Shown here in pieces: positions 28,422 to 37,106 of a stretch of DNA of 64,000 bases. This DNA comes from Neglectibacter timonensis (GTDB lineage Bacteria; Bacillota; Clostridia; Oscillospirales; Acutalibacteraceae). Each line of letters opens with the position of its first letter. Positions within the stretch are counted from its first letter, which is position 1. The notes beneath the pieces were generated by a model that was given only the letters and a program-made list of their open reading frames with translations, had not been told where the DNA came from and searched no databases. Made by a program: the position numbers and the translations under genes. The DNA lies in contig NZ_LT160640.1 in assembly GCF_900048895.1 (NCBI RefSeq), positions 1,566,758 through 1,630,757 on the forward strand. The letters run 5' to 3'.

Positions 28422-30227
28422 TCACTTCTCAGGTTCCTTTTTTTCCTCTACCAAATAGCCTCTGCCGGAAAACCGGGGCAGCAACAGCGCTGTCCCGCCC
28501 TCCTTCAGGGAGATCCTCTGAAACGCATCCGCGGGCGCGGCCCCGCCGTATTTCTGCTGGTCGCTGTCCACCAGCGGCTTCAGCGCGGCGGCGCCCTCCA
28601 GTTGCAGCAGATAGGTCTGAGGACATGCGGAAAAGTTGAACAGGAACACCATGCGCTGCTTCGGGCAGATTCGCTCGAACACATAAACGCACTTTGCCTC
28701 CTGATGGCAGTCGACCCAGCGGAACCCTTCCCGGAACTGCTCCAGCTGGTACAGGGCCGGGCTTTTCAGGTACAGCTGGTTCAGCTCCCGGATATAGCGG
28801 TGGAAGGCGTCGTGATTGGGATTTTCCAGCAAGCTCCAGTCCTGCTCCCGCTTCTCGTCCCATTCCCGGAACTGGCCCAGCTCGTTTCCCATGAAGTTCA
28901 GCTTTTTTCCCGGGTGGGCTGTCATATAGAGATACAGCGCCCTGGCCTGGGGGAACTTGTCCTCGTAGCCGCCATTCATCTTCTGAAGGATTGTCGCCTT
29001 TCCGTGTACCACCTCGTCGTGGGAGAGCGGCAGCAGATAGCGCTCGTTATAGTAATAATACATGGAGAAGGTGAGGCTGTGGTAGCGCTCCGCCCGCTGC
29101 TCCGGGGAAGACTGGAAATAGGAAAGGGTGTCGTTCATCCAGCCCAAATCCCACTTGTAATCAAAGCCCAGCCCGTTTTCGGAAACCGGCCTGGTCACGC
29201 CTTCATAGGCGGAAGAATCCTCGGCTATCAGCATGGCGTCCGGCATACGGGCCTTCAGCCCCGCGTTCATCTCCCGCAGGAAGCGGACGGCCCCGTCGTT
29301 GACGCCGCGGGCCGGGTCCCCCTGCCAGTAGATGAGATTGCTGACGGCGTCCATCCTCAAGCCGTCAAAATGAAATTCCTTCAGCCAGAAATAGGCGGCC
29401 GACTGCAGAAAGCTGCGGACCTCTCCCCGGGAATGCATGAAGTTACAGCTGCCCCACTCGCTTCTCCCCACATCGGCATGGGGATATTCGTAAAGCGCCG
29501 TGCCGTCATAATTCCAGAGGGCATAGTCGTCCACGGCAAAGTGTACCGGCACAAAATCCATAATCACGCCGACGCCGTTTTGATGGCATTGATCCACAAA
29601 GGCGCGCAGGCCGTCCGGCGTGCCATAGCGGGAGGTGGGCGCAAAAAAGCCCGTGTTCTGGTAGCCCCAGGATTCGTCGCTGGAGTGCTCGCTCAGCGGC
29701 AGCAGCTCCACATAATTATAACCGTTCTCCTTCAGATAGGGGATCAGGAGCTCCCCCAGCTCCTCATAGGAATACCAGCCGTCCTCTTTTTCCGCCTTTT
29801 TCCTCCAGGAGCCGAAATGAAGCTCATAGATGTTGACAGGCTTTTGAACTGCGGTGCTCCTCCGCCGGAGCCACTGCCTGTCCTGAAACTCATAATTGTC
29901 CAGCCCGACGATCACCGAGGCCGTCTGGGGGCGAAGCTCCGAGGAAAAACCATAGGGGTCGCAGTGGTCGAGAAAGCTGCCGTCGCCGCGGGTAATCCGG
30001 TATTTATAACGCATTCCCGCCTTGGCCGGAACACGGCATTCCCAGAAATTTCCGTCATAGATTTTTGCCATCTCAATTTCCTGCCAAGAGGAAAAATCCC
30101 CGATCACCGATATTCTGGCGGCGGCCGGTGCGAAAGTCCGGAAACAGACGGTATCCCCCTCCACATGGGCGCCCAGAAACCGGTAAGCTTCAAATTCCCT
30201 GCCCGTATAAAAATTATAGTAATCCAT
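28422..30227 (-). CDS. glgB: 1,4-alpha-glucan branching enzyme
   Basis: Creates alpha-1,6 branches in glycogen. The 601 residues hold an N-terminal CBM48 domain, then the GH13 barrel with the nucleophile Asp in GLRMDAVSNLIYW, the acid/base Glu in LIAEDSSAY and the transition-state Asp in LLPLSHDEVVHGK, and an all-beta C-terminal domain. The YVELLPLSEHSSDESWGYQ substrate region is typical of GlgB rather than of other amylases. No other glycogen gene is nearby. AGGAGGGCC precedes the start. It is divergent from a TetR-type regulator. Confidence 0.93.
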   Translation of the reverse strand: MDYYNFYTGREFEAYRFLGAHVEGDTVCFRTFAPAAARISVIGDFSSWQEIEMAKIYDGNFWECRVPAKAGMRYKYRITRGDGSFLDHCDPYGFSSELRPQTASVIVGLDNYEFQDRQWLRRRSTAVQKPVNIYELHFGSWRKKAEKEDGWYSYEELGELLIPYLKENGYNYVELLPLSEHSSDESWGYQNTGFFAPTSRYGTPDGLRAFVDQCHQNGVGVIMDFVPVHFAVDDYALWNYDGTALYEYPHADVGRSEWGSCNFMHSRGEVRSFLQSAAYFWLKEFHFDGLRMDAVSNLIYWQGDPARGVNDGAVRFLREMNAGLKARMPDAMLIAEDSSAYEGVTRPVSENGLGFDYKWDLGWMNDTLSYFQSSPEQRAERYHSLTFSMYYYYNERYLLPLSHDEVVHGKATILQKMNGGYEDKFPQARALYLYMTAHPGKKLNFMGNELGQFREWDEKREQDWSLLENPNHDAFHRYIRELNQLYLKSPALYQLEQFREGFRWVDCHQEAKCVYVFERICPKQRMVFLFNFSACPQTYLLQLEGAAALKPLVDSDQQKYGGAAPADAFQRISLKEGGTALLLPRFSGRGYLVEEKKEPEK

Positions 30228-30322
30228 CCGTTGGCCCTCCTACTCCATTTTTTCTTGAACGAAAAGCAAAAAATAATGGACATCCGTCGCTTTTCCAACT
30301 ACAATAGATTATATCGCTTTCC

Positions 30323-30343
30323 TTGACAAAGAACGAGCGTCAA
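30323..30343. promoter_or_regulatory. Candidate TetR operator between glgB and its divergent regulator
   Basis: The inverted repeat TTGAC-N11-GTCAA (21 bases) lies near a minus-strand TATAAT (about 30310-30315) and in the 187-base gap between the divergent genes. Size and position suit a TetR-family operator, but this is inferred from symmetry alone. Confidence 0.4.
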
Positions 30344-30414
30344 ATCAGCAAAAACGTTGGAAACCCGACAGTTCCGCCCAAGGGTCGGAAAACCAAAAGG
30401 GGAGGCTGAACCGG

Positions 30415-30954
30415 ATGGATCTGCGCACTGAAAAAACAGAAAGAAGCATTCTCAACGCCTTTATCGGGCTGCGTGCCCAAAAGCCGCTGGAAAAGATCAC
30501 GGTGAAGGAGCTGTGCGAAAAGGCCTGGATCAACAAATCCACCTTTTACGCACATTATACAGACCTGTATGACCTGTCGGACAGGGTGGAAGCGGGCGTG
30601 GTGAAATCCATCCTCGAAAACATTCCCCACCCGGAATACCTTTTTATCAAGCCCAGGGAATTCACCCGGGAACTCCATGCAGCCTATGGTTCCCAGGGCG
30701 CCCTGCTGGGCATCCTGTTTTCCGGCGCACAGAGCGGAAAGCTGATCGGCCGTCTGGAACGGGATTTAAAGACCATGATTTTTGACGCCTGCCCCCAGTA
30801 CCGGGAGGATCCCGCCGCCGGCATTCTTTTCAGCTACGGCGTTTACGGCGGATATTACGCCCTGACCAGCAACCGGGACTGCAGCGAGGATGAAATTCTG
30901 GAGATCATCGGAGAGGCAGCCGAGCGGATTGCGGGAATGCTGCGGCAGCCATAG
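30415..30954 (+). CDS. TetR/AcrR-family transcriptional regulator
   Basis: A 179-residue dimeric repressor-type protein. The N-terminal helix-turn-helix (ILNAFIGLRAQKPLEKITVKE to WINKSTFYAHYTDLYDL) is typical of TetR regulators of the small Clostridial type with a short ligand domain. The ligand is unknown. GGGGAGG lies 9 bases before the ATG. It is divergent from glgB and probably regulates itself and possibly the glgB transcript. Confidence 0.88.
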   Translation: MDLRTEKTERSILNAFIGLRAQKPLEKITVKELCEKAWINKSTFYAHYTDLYDLSDRVEAGVVKSILENIPHPEYLFIKPREFTRELHAAYGSQGALLGILFSGAQSGKLIGRLERDLKTMIFDACPQYREDPAAGILFSYGVYGGYYALTSNRDCSEDEILEIIGEAAERIAGMLRQP

Positions 30955-30997
30955 GCCGCGAAAATCCGCTTTTTCCCGCACCCGGAAAGTCCAAAAG

Positions 30998-31061
30998 AAC
31001 CGCCGTGTCCGGCAGGCCCCGGAAGCTTTACGCGCCTTCCGGACCGCCGGACACGGCGGTT
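30998..31061. terminator. Bidirectional nested hairpin between TetR and patatin genes
   Basis: Sixteen-base arms AACCGCCGTGTCCGGC/GCCGGACACGGCGGTT enclose an inner CCGGAAG/CTTCCGG. Read leftward it is followed by TTCTTTT. The right arm overlaps the last codons of the patatin gene, so it serves mainly that gene. Confidence 0.75.
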
Positions 31062-31960
31062 TCCCTATCTGTGCAGGCAGAGGACCGCTCTGCAGCAGAA
31101 CACAGGAACGTGTGGATCTTTGAGACGGCGGCCAACGCGTCCGCCCTGCCGATCTGGTAAACACGCTCCAGCTGCTCCGCGTCACGTTCCACCGCTCCGA
31201 TTTTCAGCGCCTGGCTCGGGCGGAGCACCAGGAGGCTTCCCTCCCTCTCCCTCTGCGCAAGATAGCGGAGCGTCTCATTATAGCGCTCATGACGAACCTC
31301 CAGAGCCCTGACCAGCGCCGGATAGTTCCGCAGGGCAACCCGCAGCAGCGGCAAAAGTTTATTGGGCTGCTTGGAAAATCCCTTTGGCTGGGTCAGAACC
31401 GCCACAATACGGCGATAACCCTGCCCCTCCAGGAAACGTACCGGGATGGAGTCCGCCGTGCCTCCGTCCGACAGGAGACGCCCCTCCAGCTCTACAAGCT
31501 TTGAAACCATCGGCATGGACGCGGAAGCCCGCATCCACTGGAGATCCCGAGCGTCTCCCCTGCCGCACCGGTGGTACACGGCCTCTCCCGTCAGGGCGTC
31601 TGTACAGACCACATAGAATTCCATGGGGTTTTTCCGATAGGCCGCCGCGTCAAAGGGATCCAGCCTGTCGGGGAGCTCATGGTAACAGAAATTCTCCCCG
31701 TACAAATCCCCTGTTTTCAGCAGGGAACGGATGCTGACATAACGGGGATCCCTGCAATACCTCTTGTTGTAGCGGATGACCCGTCCGGGCTGCCGGGACT
31801 TATAATTGCAGCCAAATACGGCTCCTGCGGACACCCCCACTGCGCCGTCAAAAGTGATATCCTGTTCCATCATCACATCCAGCACCCCTGCAGTAAACAT
31901 TCCGCGCATGGCGCCGCCTTCCAAAACAATCCCAGTCTTCAATACCGTTTTCCTCTGCAT
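31028..31960 (-). CDS. Patatin-like phospholipase
   Basis: A 310-residue Ser-Asp dyad lipid acyl hydrolase. The oxyanion loop is LEGGAMRGMFTAG, the nucleophile S44 is in VGVSAGAVFG, and the Asp is in LLSDGGTADSIP. There is no signal peptide. Bacterial YjjU/RssA-like relatives act on membrane lipids; the substrate here is unknown. The ATG at 31960 has a poor ribosome binding site, and a TTG six codons in (behind GAGGAAAACGG) is an alternative start. Confidence 0.85.
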   Translation of the reverse strand: MQRKTVLKTGIVLEGGAMRGMFTAGVLDVMMEQDITFDGAVGVSAGAVFGCNYKSRQPGRVIRYNKRYCRDPRYVSIRSLLKTGDLYGENFCYHELPDRLDPFDAAAYRKNPMEFYVVCTDALTGEAVYHRCGRGDARDLQWMRASASMPMVSKLVELEGRLLSDGGTADSIPVRFLEGQGYRRIVAVLTQPKGFSKQPNKLLPLLRVALRNYPALVRALEVRHERYNETLRYLAQREREGSLLVLRPSQALKIGAVERDAEQLERVYQIGRADALAAVSKIHTFLCSAAERSSACTDRETAVSGGPEGA

Positions 31961-32066
31961 TCCAATCTATTTTCTACTCTTCCCGTCAAATATTCTCAGC
32001 CGTTTCCCTGTAGCTCACAGGGCCGATCCCCTTTTCGGCAGGTAGAAACGCGACAGATCCACCCCT

Positions 32067-32552
32067 TCATGCTTCAGCAGCCACTTTTTTATCCAGGCCG
32101 CCGGCATACCCGGTCAGGCTGCCATCTGAGCCTACCACCCTGTGGCAGGGAATGAGGATGGAAATGGGATTGTGTCCCACTGCACCGCCCACCGCCTGGC
32201 TGGACATACTTGCCCTGCCCATACGCTTGGCCGCCTCTTTTGCAATCCAGCCGTAGGCAGCCACCTGTCCATAGGGAATTTCCAGCAGAATTTTCCAGAC
32301 AAGCTGCCGGAACGCTCCCCCCGCAGGAGCCAGCGGCAGATCCGACGGCTCTGGTTTTTTCCCCGCAAAATAGTCCTGCAGCCATTGCCGCGCCGCACAG
32401 AACACGGGGAGATTCTCCCTTTCCACCGCCCCTCCCGGCAGCGTGGCCCCAAAATATTTCTGGCCTTCCATCCACAAGCCGCTGACATGCCTCTCGTCCC
32501 CTGCCAGCATGAGTTCGCCCACAGGCGATTCACAGTGTGCGAAATAAATCAT
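32067..32552 (-). CDS. ogt: Methylated-DNA-protein-cysteine methyltransferase, 3' end probably frameshifted
   Basis: Suicidal DNA repair protein that takes alkyl groups from O6-alkylguanine onto C136 in IPCHRVVGSDGS. The Arg finger/HTH region MGRASMSSQAVGGAVGHNP is intact. The C-terminus reads GLDKKVAAEA and stops, whereas relatives continue GLDKK-x-WLLxHE. Removing one base from the A6 run (T6 at 32085-32090 on the plus strand) restores WLLKHEGVDLSRFYLP and carries the frame to a stop at 32015. The active site lies before the shift. A sequencing error is the simplest explanation; a real mutation is possible. Confidence 0.88.
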   Translation of the reverse strand: MIYFAHCESPVGELMLAGDERHVSGLWMEGQKYFGATLPGGAVERENLPVFCAARQWLQDYFAGKKPEPSDLPLAPAGGAFRQLVWKILLEIPYGQVAAYGWIAKEAAKRMGRASMSSQAVGGAVGHNPISILIPCHRVVGSDGSLTGYAGGLDKKVAAEA

Positions 32553-32638
32553 TTTTTATCCTCCGATGACGGCTTTTGCATTTCCGTTTTTGCCAGTATA
32601 CCGCACTTGCACGGCAAAAAGCAAGGAACCCTCCGGCT

Positions 32639-32668
32639 TTGCCAATTGGGCCATCCGTGTGATATAAT
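32639..32668 (+). promoter_or_regulatory. Promoter of the phosphatase/ArsC-like pair
   Basis: TTGCCA, 18 bases, TATAAT. It lies about 65 bases before the start at 32734. Confidence 0.7.
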
Positions 32669-32733
32669 AACCGTTGAGAAAGATTCAGTGCGGGCAGGGA
32701 GCCACCTATCCATAAAGGAGGAGCAGGAAAACC

Positions 32734-33198
32734 ATGTTAGACATACTATTCATCTGCCACGGCAATATCTGTCGCAGCCCCCTGGCGGAGTTCGTGATGA
32801 AAGACCTTACGGAGAGGCAGGGGCTTGCCGGAAAATTTCAGATCGCCTCCGCCGCCACCAGCCGCGAGGAGCTTGGCAACGATATTCATCCCGGAACCCG
32901 GCGCGTCCTGGAACGGGAAGGCATCCCCTTTTCCTCCCGTCAGGCACGCCAAATCACGAAAAGCGATTATGAAGCTTACGACTACATCATCGCCATGGAC
33001 CGGGCCAACCTGCGGAATCTGGAACGGCTTCTGGGCGGCGACCCGGAAGGGAAATTTTTTCTTTTCCTGGAATTTGCCGGAGAACACCGGGATATCGCCG
33101 ACCCCTGGTATACGGGAAATTTTGACGAAACCTACAGGGACATCAAACAGGGCTGTACAGCTCTGCTGGAATTTTTACTGCAACAACATAAACTATAA
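32734..33198 (+). CDS. Low-molecular-weight protein tyrosine phosphatase
   Basis: A 154-residue cytoplasmic phosphatase. The P-loop C8-HGNIC-R14-S is at the N-terminus and the general-acid Asp in IADPWYTG. In Firmicutes such proteins act as tyrosine or arginine phosphatases; the Ile12-equivalent next to the catalytic loop is compatible with tyrosine specificity but is not proof. AAGGAGGAG precedes the ATG. It is followed after 25 bases by an ArsC/Spx-like gene. Both families have redox-active cysteine chemistry and can share an arsenate-reductase ancestry, though no ars genes are present. Confidence 0.9.
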   Translation: MLDILFICHGNICRSPLAEFVMKDLTERQGLAGKFQIASAATSREELGNDIHPGTRRVLEREGIPFSSRQARQITKSDYEAYDYIIAMDRANLRNLERLLGGDPEGKFFLFLEFAGEHRDIADPWYTGNFDETYRDIKQGCTALLEFLLQQHKL

Positions 33199-33223
33199 AA
33201 ACAGGAAGAAAGGATGAAGTTCC

Positions 33224-33571
33224 ATGCTGCTCTGCTACCCCAACTGCTCCACCTGCAAAAAAGCCCAGGCCTGGCTGGAAAGCAAAGGGCTTTCCCCGGA
33301 ATACCGCAACATCAAAACAGACCCACCCACCGAGGAGGAGCTTCGCCGCTGGCAGGGCCTGAGCGGACTGCCCCTCAAGCGCTTTTTTAATACCAGCGGC
33401 CTCTCCTACAAGTCGCTTCAGCTGAAGGACAAGCTCCCAAAAATGAGCGAAGGCCAACAGTTCGCCCTGCTCTCCACAGACGGCATGCTGGTTAAGCGTC
33501 CCCTGCTCATCGGCGACGGCTTTGTGCTGGTTGGTTTCCGGGAAGGGGAATGGGAGGCCGCGCTCACCTGA
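33224..33571 (+). CDS. ArsC/Spx-family thioredoxin-fold protein
   Basis: A 115-residue protein with the N-terminal CxxC (CYPNCSTCKKAQAWL), NIKTDPPTEEEL, and the distal MLVKRPLLIGDG motif with the conserved cis-Pro and Arg. Spx, MgsR and ArsC all share this pattern. Length and context suit the YffB/ArsC-like clade. Arsenate reduction is not shown, and there is no evidence for RNA polymerase binding. Its 3' end overlaps the convergent YaiI-like gene by 8 bases. Confidence 0.85.
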   Translation: MLLCYPNCSTCKKAQAWLESKGLSPEYRNIKTDPPTEEELRRWQGLSGLPLKRFFNTSGLSYKSLQLKDKLPKMSEGQQFALLSTDGMLVKRPLLIGDGFVLVGFREGEWEAALT

Positions 33572-33998
33572 GCTGGAGCAGCCTCCGCAATGTCCGTTCA
33601 AAGGCGGCATCCTGCTCTGAAGTACGCTTTTTGGGCCCTTTCAGTCTGCCGCCCGAACGTCTGATTTTTTGGGCTGCATAGCGGGACTGCAGCAGCGCCC
33701 CAATGTTTTCCTCTGTATAGAGAAGCCCGTCCTGACTGAGCGGAAGCGCTCTTTTCGCCAGGCACATGGCGGCCAATCCATAATCTTGGGTCACGGCGAT
33801 ATCACCGGGCTCCACCCGGTTCACCAGGGCAAAGTCCACGCTGTCCGCCCCCTTGGAAACCGTCAGGGTTTCCGCTCCCTCCTTTTGAAAGACATGGGCG
33901 GTATCACAGAGAATCAGGCACTTCACCCCAAACTCCCGGGCAAGTCTGACGGTCAGATCCACTACAGGGCAGCCGTCGGCATCAATGAGCAGTTTCAT
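33564..33998 (-). CDS. YaiI/YqxD family protein (UPF0178)
   Basis: A 144-residue protein opening MKLLIDADGCPVVD, with AVTQDYGLAAMCLAK and a basic C-terminal KGPKKRTSEQDAAFERTLRRLL. These are hallmarks of the UPF0178/DUF188 family, a PIN-like fold of uncharacterised function. Start at 33998 follows AAAGGAG; 49 upstream open codons are discarded. Convergent with the ArsC/Spx-like gene. Confidence 0.9.
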   Translation of the reverse strand: MKLLIDADGCPVVDLTVRLAREFGVKCLILCDTAHVFQKEGAETLTVSKGADSVDFALVNRVEPGDIAVTQDYGLAAMCLAKRALPLSQDGLLYTEENIGALLQSRYAAQKIRRSGGRLKGPKKRTSEQDAAFERTLRRLLQLR

Positions 33999-34256
33999 TG
34001 CAAAGCTCCTTTCCCAAAGCCGGATTTCCCACTCTCCGGCGTTTCCATTTCTCCATTGTATCACAAAAGCCGCCGGGAAGGAACTGGCTGAAAACCGGAG
34101 GGAAGACGCCAAACGCATCCCCGCTCTACGAAGCGTAGATTGCATTGTGCCGGAAGTCTGCTATACTGGAAGGCACGGAGGGAACGCGGGCTTCCGCTTC
34201 CGGAGCCTTGCCCCACAGCCGAGACGTTCCAGAAAAAGAAAGAGGATGACAACCGC

Positions 34257-34883
34257 ATGATACCGGATTCTCCCATGACTGACGCTTTCCTTTCAGGCTT
34301 GGACCACGCCAAAACAGGCGCCCTGATCCGGCGCCTGCGTCTGGAACAGAAGCTGACCCAGGCAGAGCTGGCCCAAAAGCTGCACATCAGCCACAAGACC
34401 GTGTCAAAATGGGAGCGCGGGCTGGGCGCGCCTGATGTTTCCCTCCTCCCAGCGCTCTCCCAGGCGCTGGCTGTCGGCATTGAAACCCTGCTGTCCGGGG
34501 AGCTTTCCCCGAACGACGAAACTGGAGGAACCATGAAACACAGTCTTTTTGCCGTCTGTCCTGTCTGCGGAAATCTCCTGTGGAGCACGGGCAAGGCGGA
34601 CCTTTCCTGCTGCGGCAGGAAACTCGAGCCCCTGACCGCCAAAGAGGAGGAAGGAGAGCACCGCCTTCTGCTGGAACAAGTCGAGGATGAATGGTATCTC
34701 ACTTTGGAACACCCTATGGAAAAGGGACACCATATTTCCTTTTTGGCATGCCTGAGCGGGGATTCCATCACCCTGGTGAAGCTTTTTCCGGAGGGAACCT
34801 GCGCCGCCAGGTTTCCCAAACGGCGGCATGTCCAACTTTTCTGGTACTGTACGGAACACGGGCTTTTTCAAAAACGGGTCTGA
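34257..34883 (+). CDS. XRE-family HTH protein fused to a desulfoferrodoxin domain
   Basis: A 208-residue fusion. Residues about 20-75 form an XRE helix-turn-helix (LTQAELAQKLHISHKTVSKWERG). The rest matches desulfoferrodoxin: C101, C104, C118 and C119 as the rubredoxin-like centre, then H135, H152, H158 (or H159), C198 and H201, the four His plus Cys of the superoxide reductase iron site, lining up with the stand-alone protein at 38972. It may be a superoxide- or iron-responsive regulator, or a regulator with reductase activity. Start chosen from AGAGGA. The next gene, a radical SAM protein, begins 24 bases later. Confidence 0.86.
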   Translation: MIPDSPMTDAFLSGLDHAKTGALIRRLRLEQKLTQAELAQKLHISHKTVSKWERGLGAPDVSLLPALSQALAVGIETLLSGELSPNDETGGTMKHSLFAVCPVCGNLLWSTGKADLSCCGRKLEPLTAKEEEGEHRLLLEQVEDEWYLTLEHPMEKGHHISFLACLSGDSITLVKLFPEGTCAARFPKRRHVQLFWYCTEHGLFQKRV

Positions 34884-34907
34884 GCGATCCGCCGTCTGGA
34901 GGCTGCC

Positions 34908-35780
34908 ATGCATTTTAAGGAAGCGAAGGGGATCCTCTCCCCGCAGAACGGAATGAACCTCTACCGGGGGTGCACACACGGCTGCATCTACTGCGACAGC
35001 CGCAGCAAATGCTACCATATCGAGCATGATTTCGAAGACGTGGAGGTCAAGAGCAACGCGCCGGAGCTGCTGGAGGCTGCCCTTCGCAAAAAGCGGAAGA
35101 AATGCATGATCGGGACGGGAGCCATGTGCGACCCCTATTTTCCGGGAGAGAGAAAGCTGCTGCACACCCGGCGCTGCGTCGAACTCATCGAAAAGTACGG
35201 CTTCGGCCTGGCGGTTCAGACAAAATCCACGCTTTGCCTGCGGGATCTGGACCTGTTTGAGCAGATTCAAAGAAGGGAGAAATGTGTGGTGCAGATAACC
35301 CTGACCACCTTCGACGAGGACCTCTGCCGGATTCTGGAACCTCATGTGAGCACCACCAGGGAACGGTTTGAGGCCCTGTGCACGCTGAAGGAGCACGGCA
35401 TCCCAACGGTGGTTTGGTTCTCCCCTCTGCTTCCTTTTCTCAACGATACCGAAGAAAACCTGAGAGGAATTCTTTCCTACTGTTTCGAGGCTGGGGTCAA
35501 GGGAATTCTCTGCTTCGGCATTGGGGTGACTATGCGCGAGGGAAACCGGGAATACTTTTATCAAAAGCTGGAGGAGCATTTCCCCGGCCTGAGGGAGCGG
35601 TATGAGCGCTGTTACGGCCTGCGTTATGAACTGAGCAGCAGCCGAAATTCCGCTTTGATGCGCATCTTTCATGACGAATGTGAAAAGCGCGGGGTAATGC
35701 ATACGCCGGAACAGGTATTCCGCTATCTGTACGACCTGGAAACAGGGGACGAAGCGGAACAGCTGAGTCTGTTTTCCTGA
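34908..35780 (+). CDS. Radical SAM protein of the SPL family
   Basis: A 290-residue enzyme with the radical SAM cluster motif CTHGCIYC (CxxxCxxC) preceded by GMNLYRGC, as in the spore photoproduct lyase-like SplB/Rv2578c group. MGTGAMCDPYFPGE, QTKST and TLTTFDEDLCRILEPH are also group motifs. It lacks the C-terminal signature expected of true spore photoproduct lyase and is best left as an uncharacterised radical SAM protein. GGAGG lies before the ATG; it follows the XRE-desulfoferrodoxin gene closely and may be cotranscribed. Confidence 0.85.
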   Translation: MHFKEAKGILSPQNGMNLYRGCTHGCIYCDSRSKCYHIEHDFEDVEVKSNAPELLEAALRKKRKKCMIGTGAMCDPYFPGERKLLHTRRCVELIEKYGFGLAVQTKSTLCLRDLDLFEQIQRREKCVVQITLTTFDEDLCRILEPHVSTTRERFEALCTLKEHGIPTVVWFSPLLPFLNDTEENLRGILSYCFEAGVKGILCFGIGVTMREGNREYFYQKLEEHFPGLRERYERCYGLRYELSSSRNSALMRIFHDECEKRGVMHTPEQVFRYLYDLETGDEAEQLSLFS

Positions 35781-35818
35781 CCTAAAAACCGTACTATTCT
35801 TGAAACGAGGGGACCTCT

Positions 35819-37003
35819 ATGAAATACAGCCGCATTTTCCTGCTGGTTTTGGATTCCCTGGGGATCGGCGCAATGGACGACGCAGCGGCCTACGGCGACG
35901 CGGGAGCAAACACATTGGGGCACATTGCGCACCGGGCGGAACGGCTCTCCATCCCCAGCCTGCTGCGTATGGGAATTTCCGGACTCTGCCCGGAGGCGGG
36001 GCTTCCCACCCCGGAAAAGCCTATCGGTTTCGCCATGCGGATGAAAGAAAAAAGCGCCGGCAAGGACACCATGACCGGGCATTGGGAATTGATGGGGCTC
36101 ATTACCTCCGCTCCTTTTCTCACCTTTACCCAAACCGGTTTTCCGGCTGAACTCATTGGGGAACTGGAGCTTCGCACCGGCCGCAGGATTGTGGGCAACA
36201 AAGCTGCCAGCGGCACAAAAATTCTGGAGGAGCTGGGGGAGCATCAGACCGAGACGGGCGATCTCATCGTCTACACCTCCGGGGATTCCGTGCTGCAGAT
36301 CTGCGGGAATGAGGAGACCATGGGGCTTTCCGAGCTCTACCGCTGCTGTGAAATCGCCCGGGAGCTGACCCTCCGAAAAGAATGGAGAGTGGGCAGGGTA
36401 ATTGCACGGCCCTATGTGGGACGAAGAAAGGGGGAATTCGTGCGCACCGCCAACAGGCGGGATTACGCCTTGCCTCCCTCCGGGAAAACCGTACTGGACG
36501 CCCTGCAGGAATCCGGCAGGGATGTAATCGGCGTGGGTAAAATCCATGACATTTTCTGCGGGCAGGGACTGACGGAATCCCTGCACTCTGAAAGCAGTGT
36601 ACAGGGGATGGAACAAACGATCCAGCTGACCCAGCGGGAGTTTACCGGCCTGTGCTTCGTCAACCTGGTGGATTTCGATGCCCTCTGGGGACACCGGCGG
36701 GACCCGCTGGGCTACGCCGCCGAGCTGGAACGGTTCGACCTGCTTCTCAGCCGGCTTCTTCCCCGCCTTCGGCAGACAGACCTGCTCTGCATCACGGCAG
36801 ACCACGGGAACGACCCTGTCCACACGGGGACGGACCATACCCGGGAGATGGTCCCTCTGCTTGCCTGGTCACCCGCCATGACCAGAAGCGGCTACCTGCC
36901 GGACCGGGAGACCTTTGCAGACCTGGGCGCTGCAGTGGCGGAAAACTTCTCCGTTCCCCTGCCTGCCGGGACCCACGGCCGTTCCATTCCGGAGCTGTTC
37001 TGA
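35819..37003 (+). CDS. deoB: Phosphopentomutase
   Basis: Converts ribose/deoxyribose 1-phosphate to the 5-phosphate in nucleoside salvage. The alkaline-phosphatase-type metal ligands are visible: [37 protein letters not shown] and [18 protein letters not shown]. The 394 residues match the family. GAGGGG precedes the ATG. It ends in a strong terminator and is the last of a rightward run beginning with the XRE fusion. No other deo genes are nearby. Confidence 0.95.
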   Translation: MKYSRIFLLVLDSLGIGAMDDAAAYGDAGANTLGHIAHRAERLSIPSLLRMGISGLCPEAGLPTPEKPIGFAMRMKEKSAGKDTMTGHWELMGLITSAPFLTFTQTGFPAELIGELELRTGRRIVGNKAASGTKILEELGEHQTETGDLIVYTSGDSVLQICGNEETMGLSELYRCCEIARELTLRKEWRVGRVIARPYVGRRKGEFVRTANRRDYALPPSGKTVLDALQESGRDVIGVGKIHDIFCGQGLTESLHSESSVQGMEQTIQLTQREFTGLCFVNLVDFDALWGHRRDPLGYAAELERFDLLLSRLLPRLRQTDLLCITADHGNDPVHTGTDHTREMVPLLAWSPAMTRSGYLPDRETFADLGAAVAENFSVPLPAGTHGRSIPELF

Positions 37004-37048
37004 AAGCTCTTTTTTCTCCGGTGGGCCGTTCTTTCCATAAACTTGAAA

Positions 37049-37087
37049 ACCGCCGCAAAAGTTTCCTTTTGCGGCGGTCCTGTTTTT
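37049..37087 (+). terminator. Intrinsic terminator of deoB
   Basis: Stem ACCGCCGCAAAAG/CTTTTGCGGCGGT with a 4-base loop, then CCTGTTTTT. It lies between convergent genes and could act for both. Confidence 0.88.
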
Positions 37088-37106
37088 CAGCAAGGCAGTG
37101 AATGAA

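Noticed and set aside
28602-30326. 574-codon plus-strand frame opposite glgB
   Set aside because: glgB on the other strand has every catalytic motif; the long frame is a by-product of GC-rich codon use.
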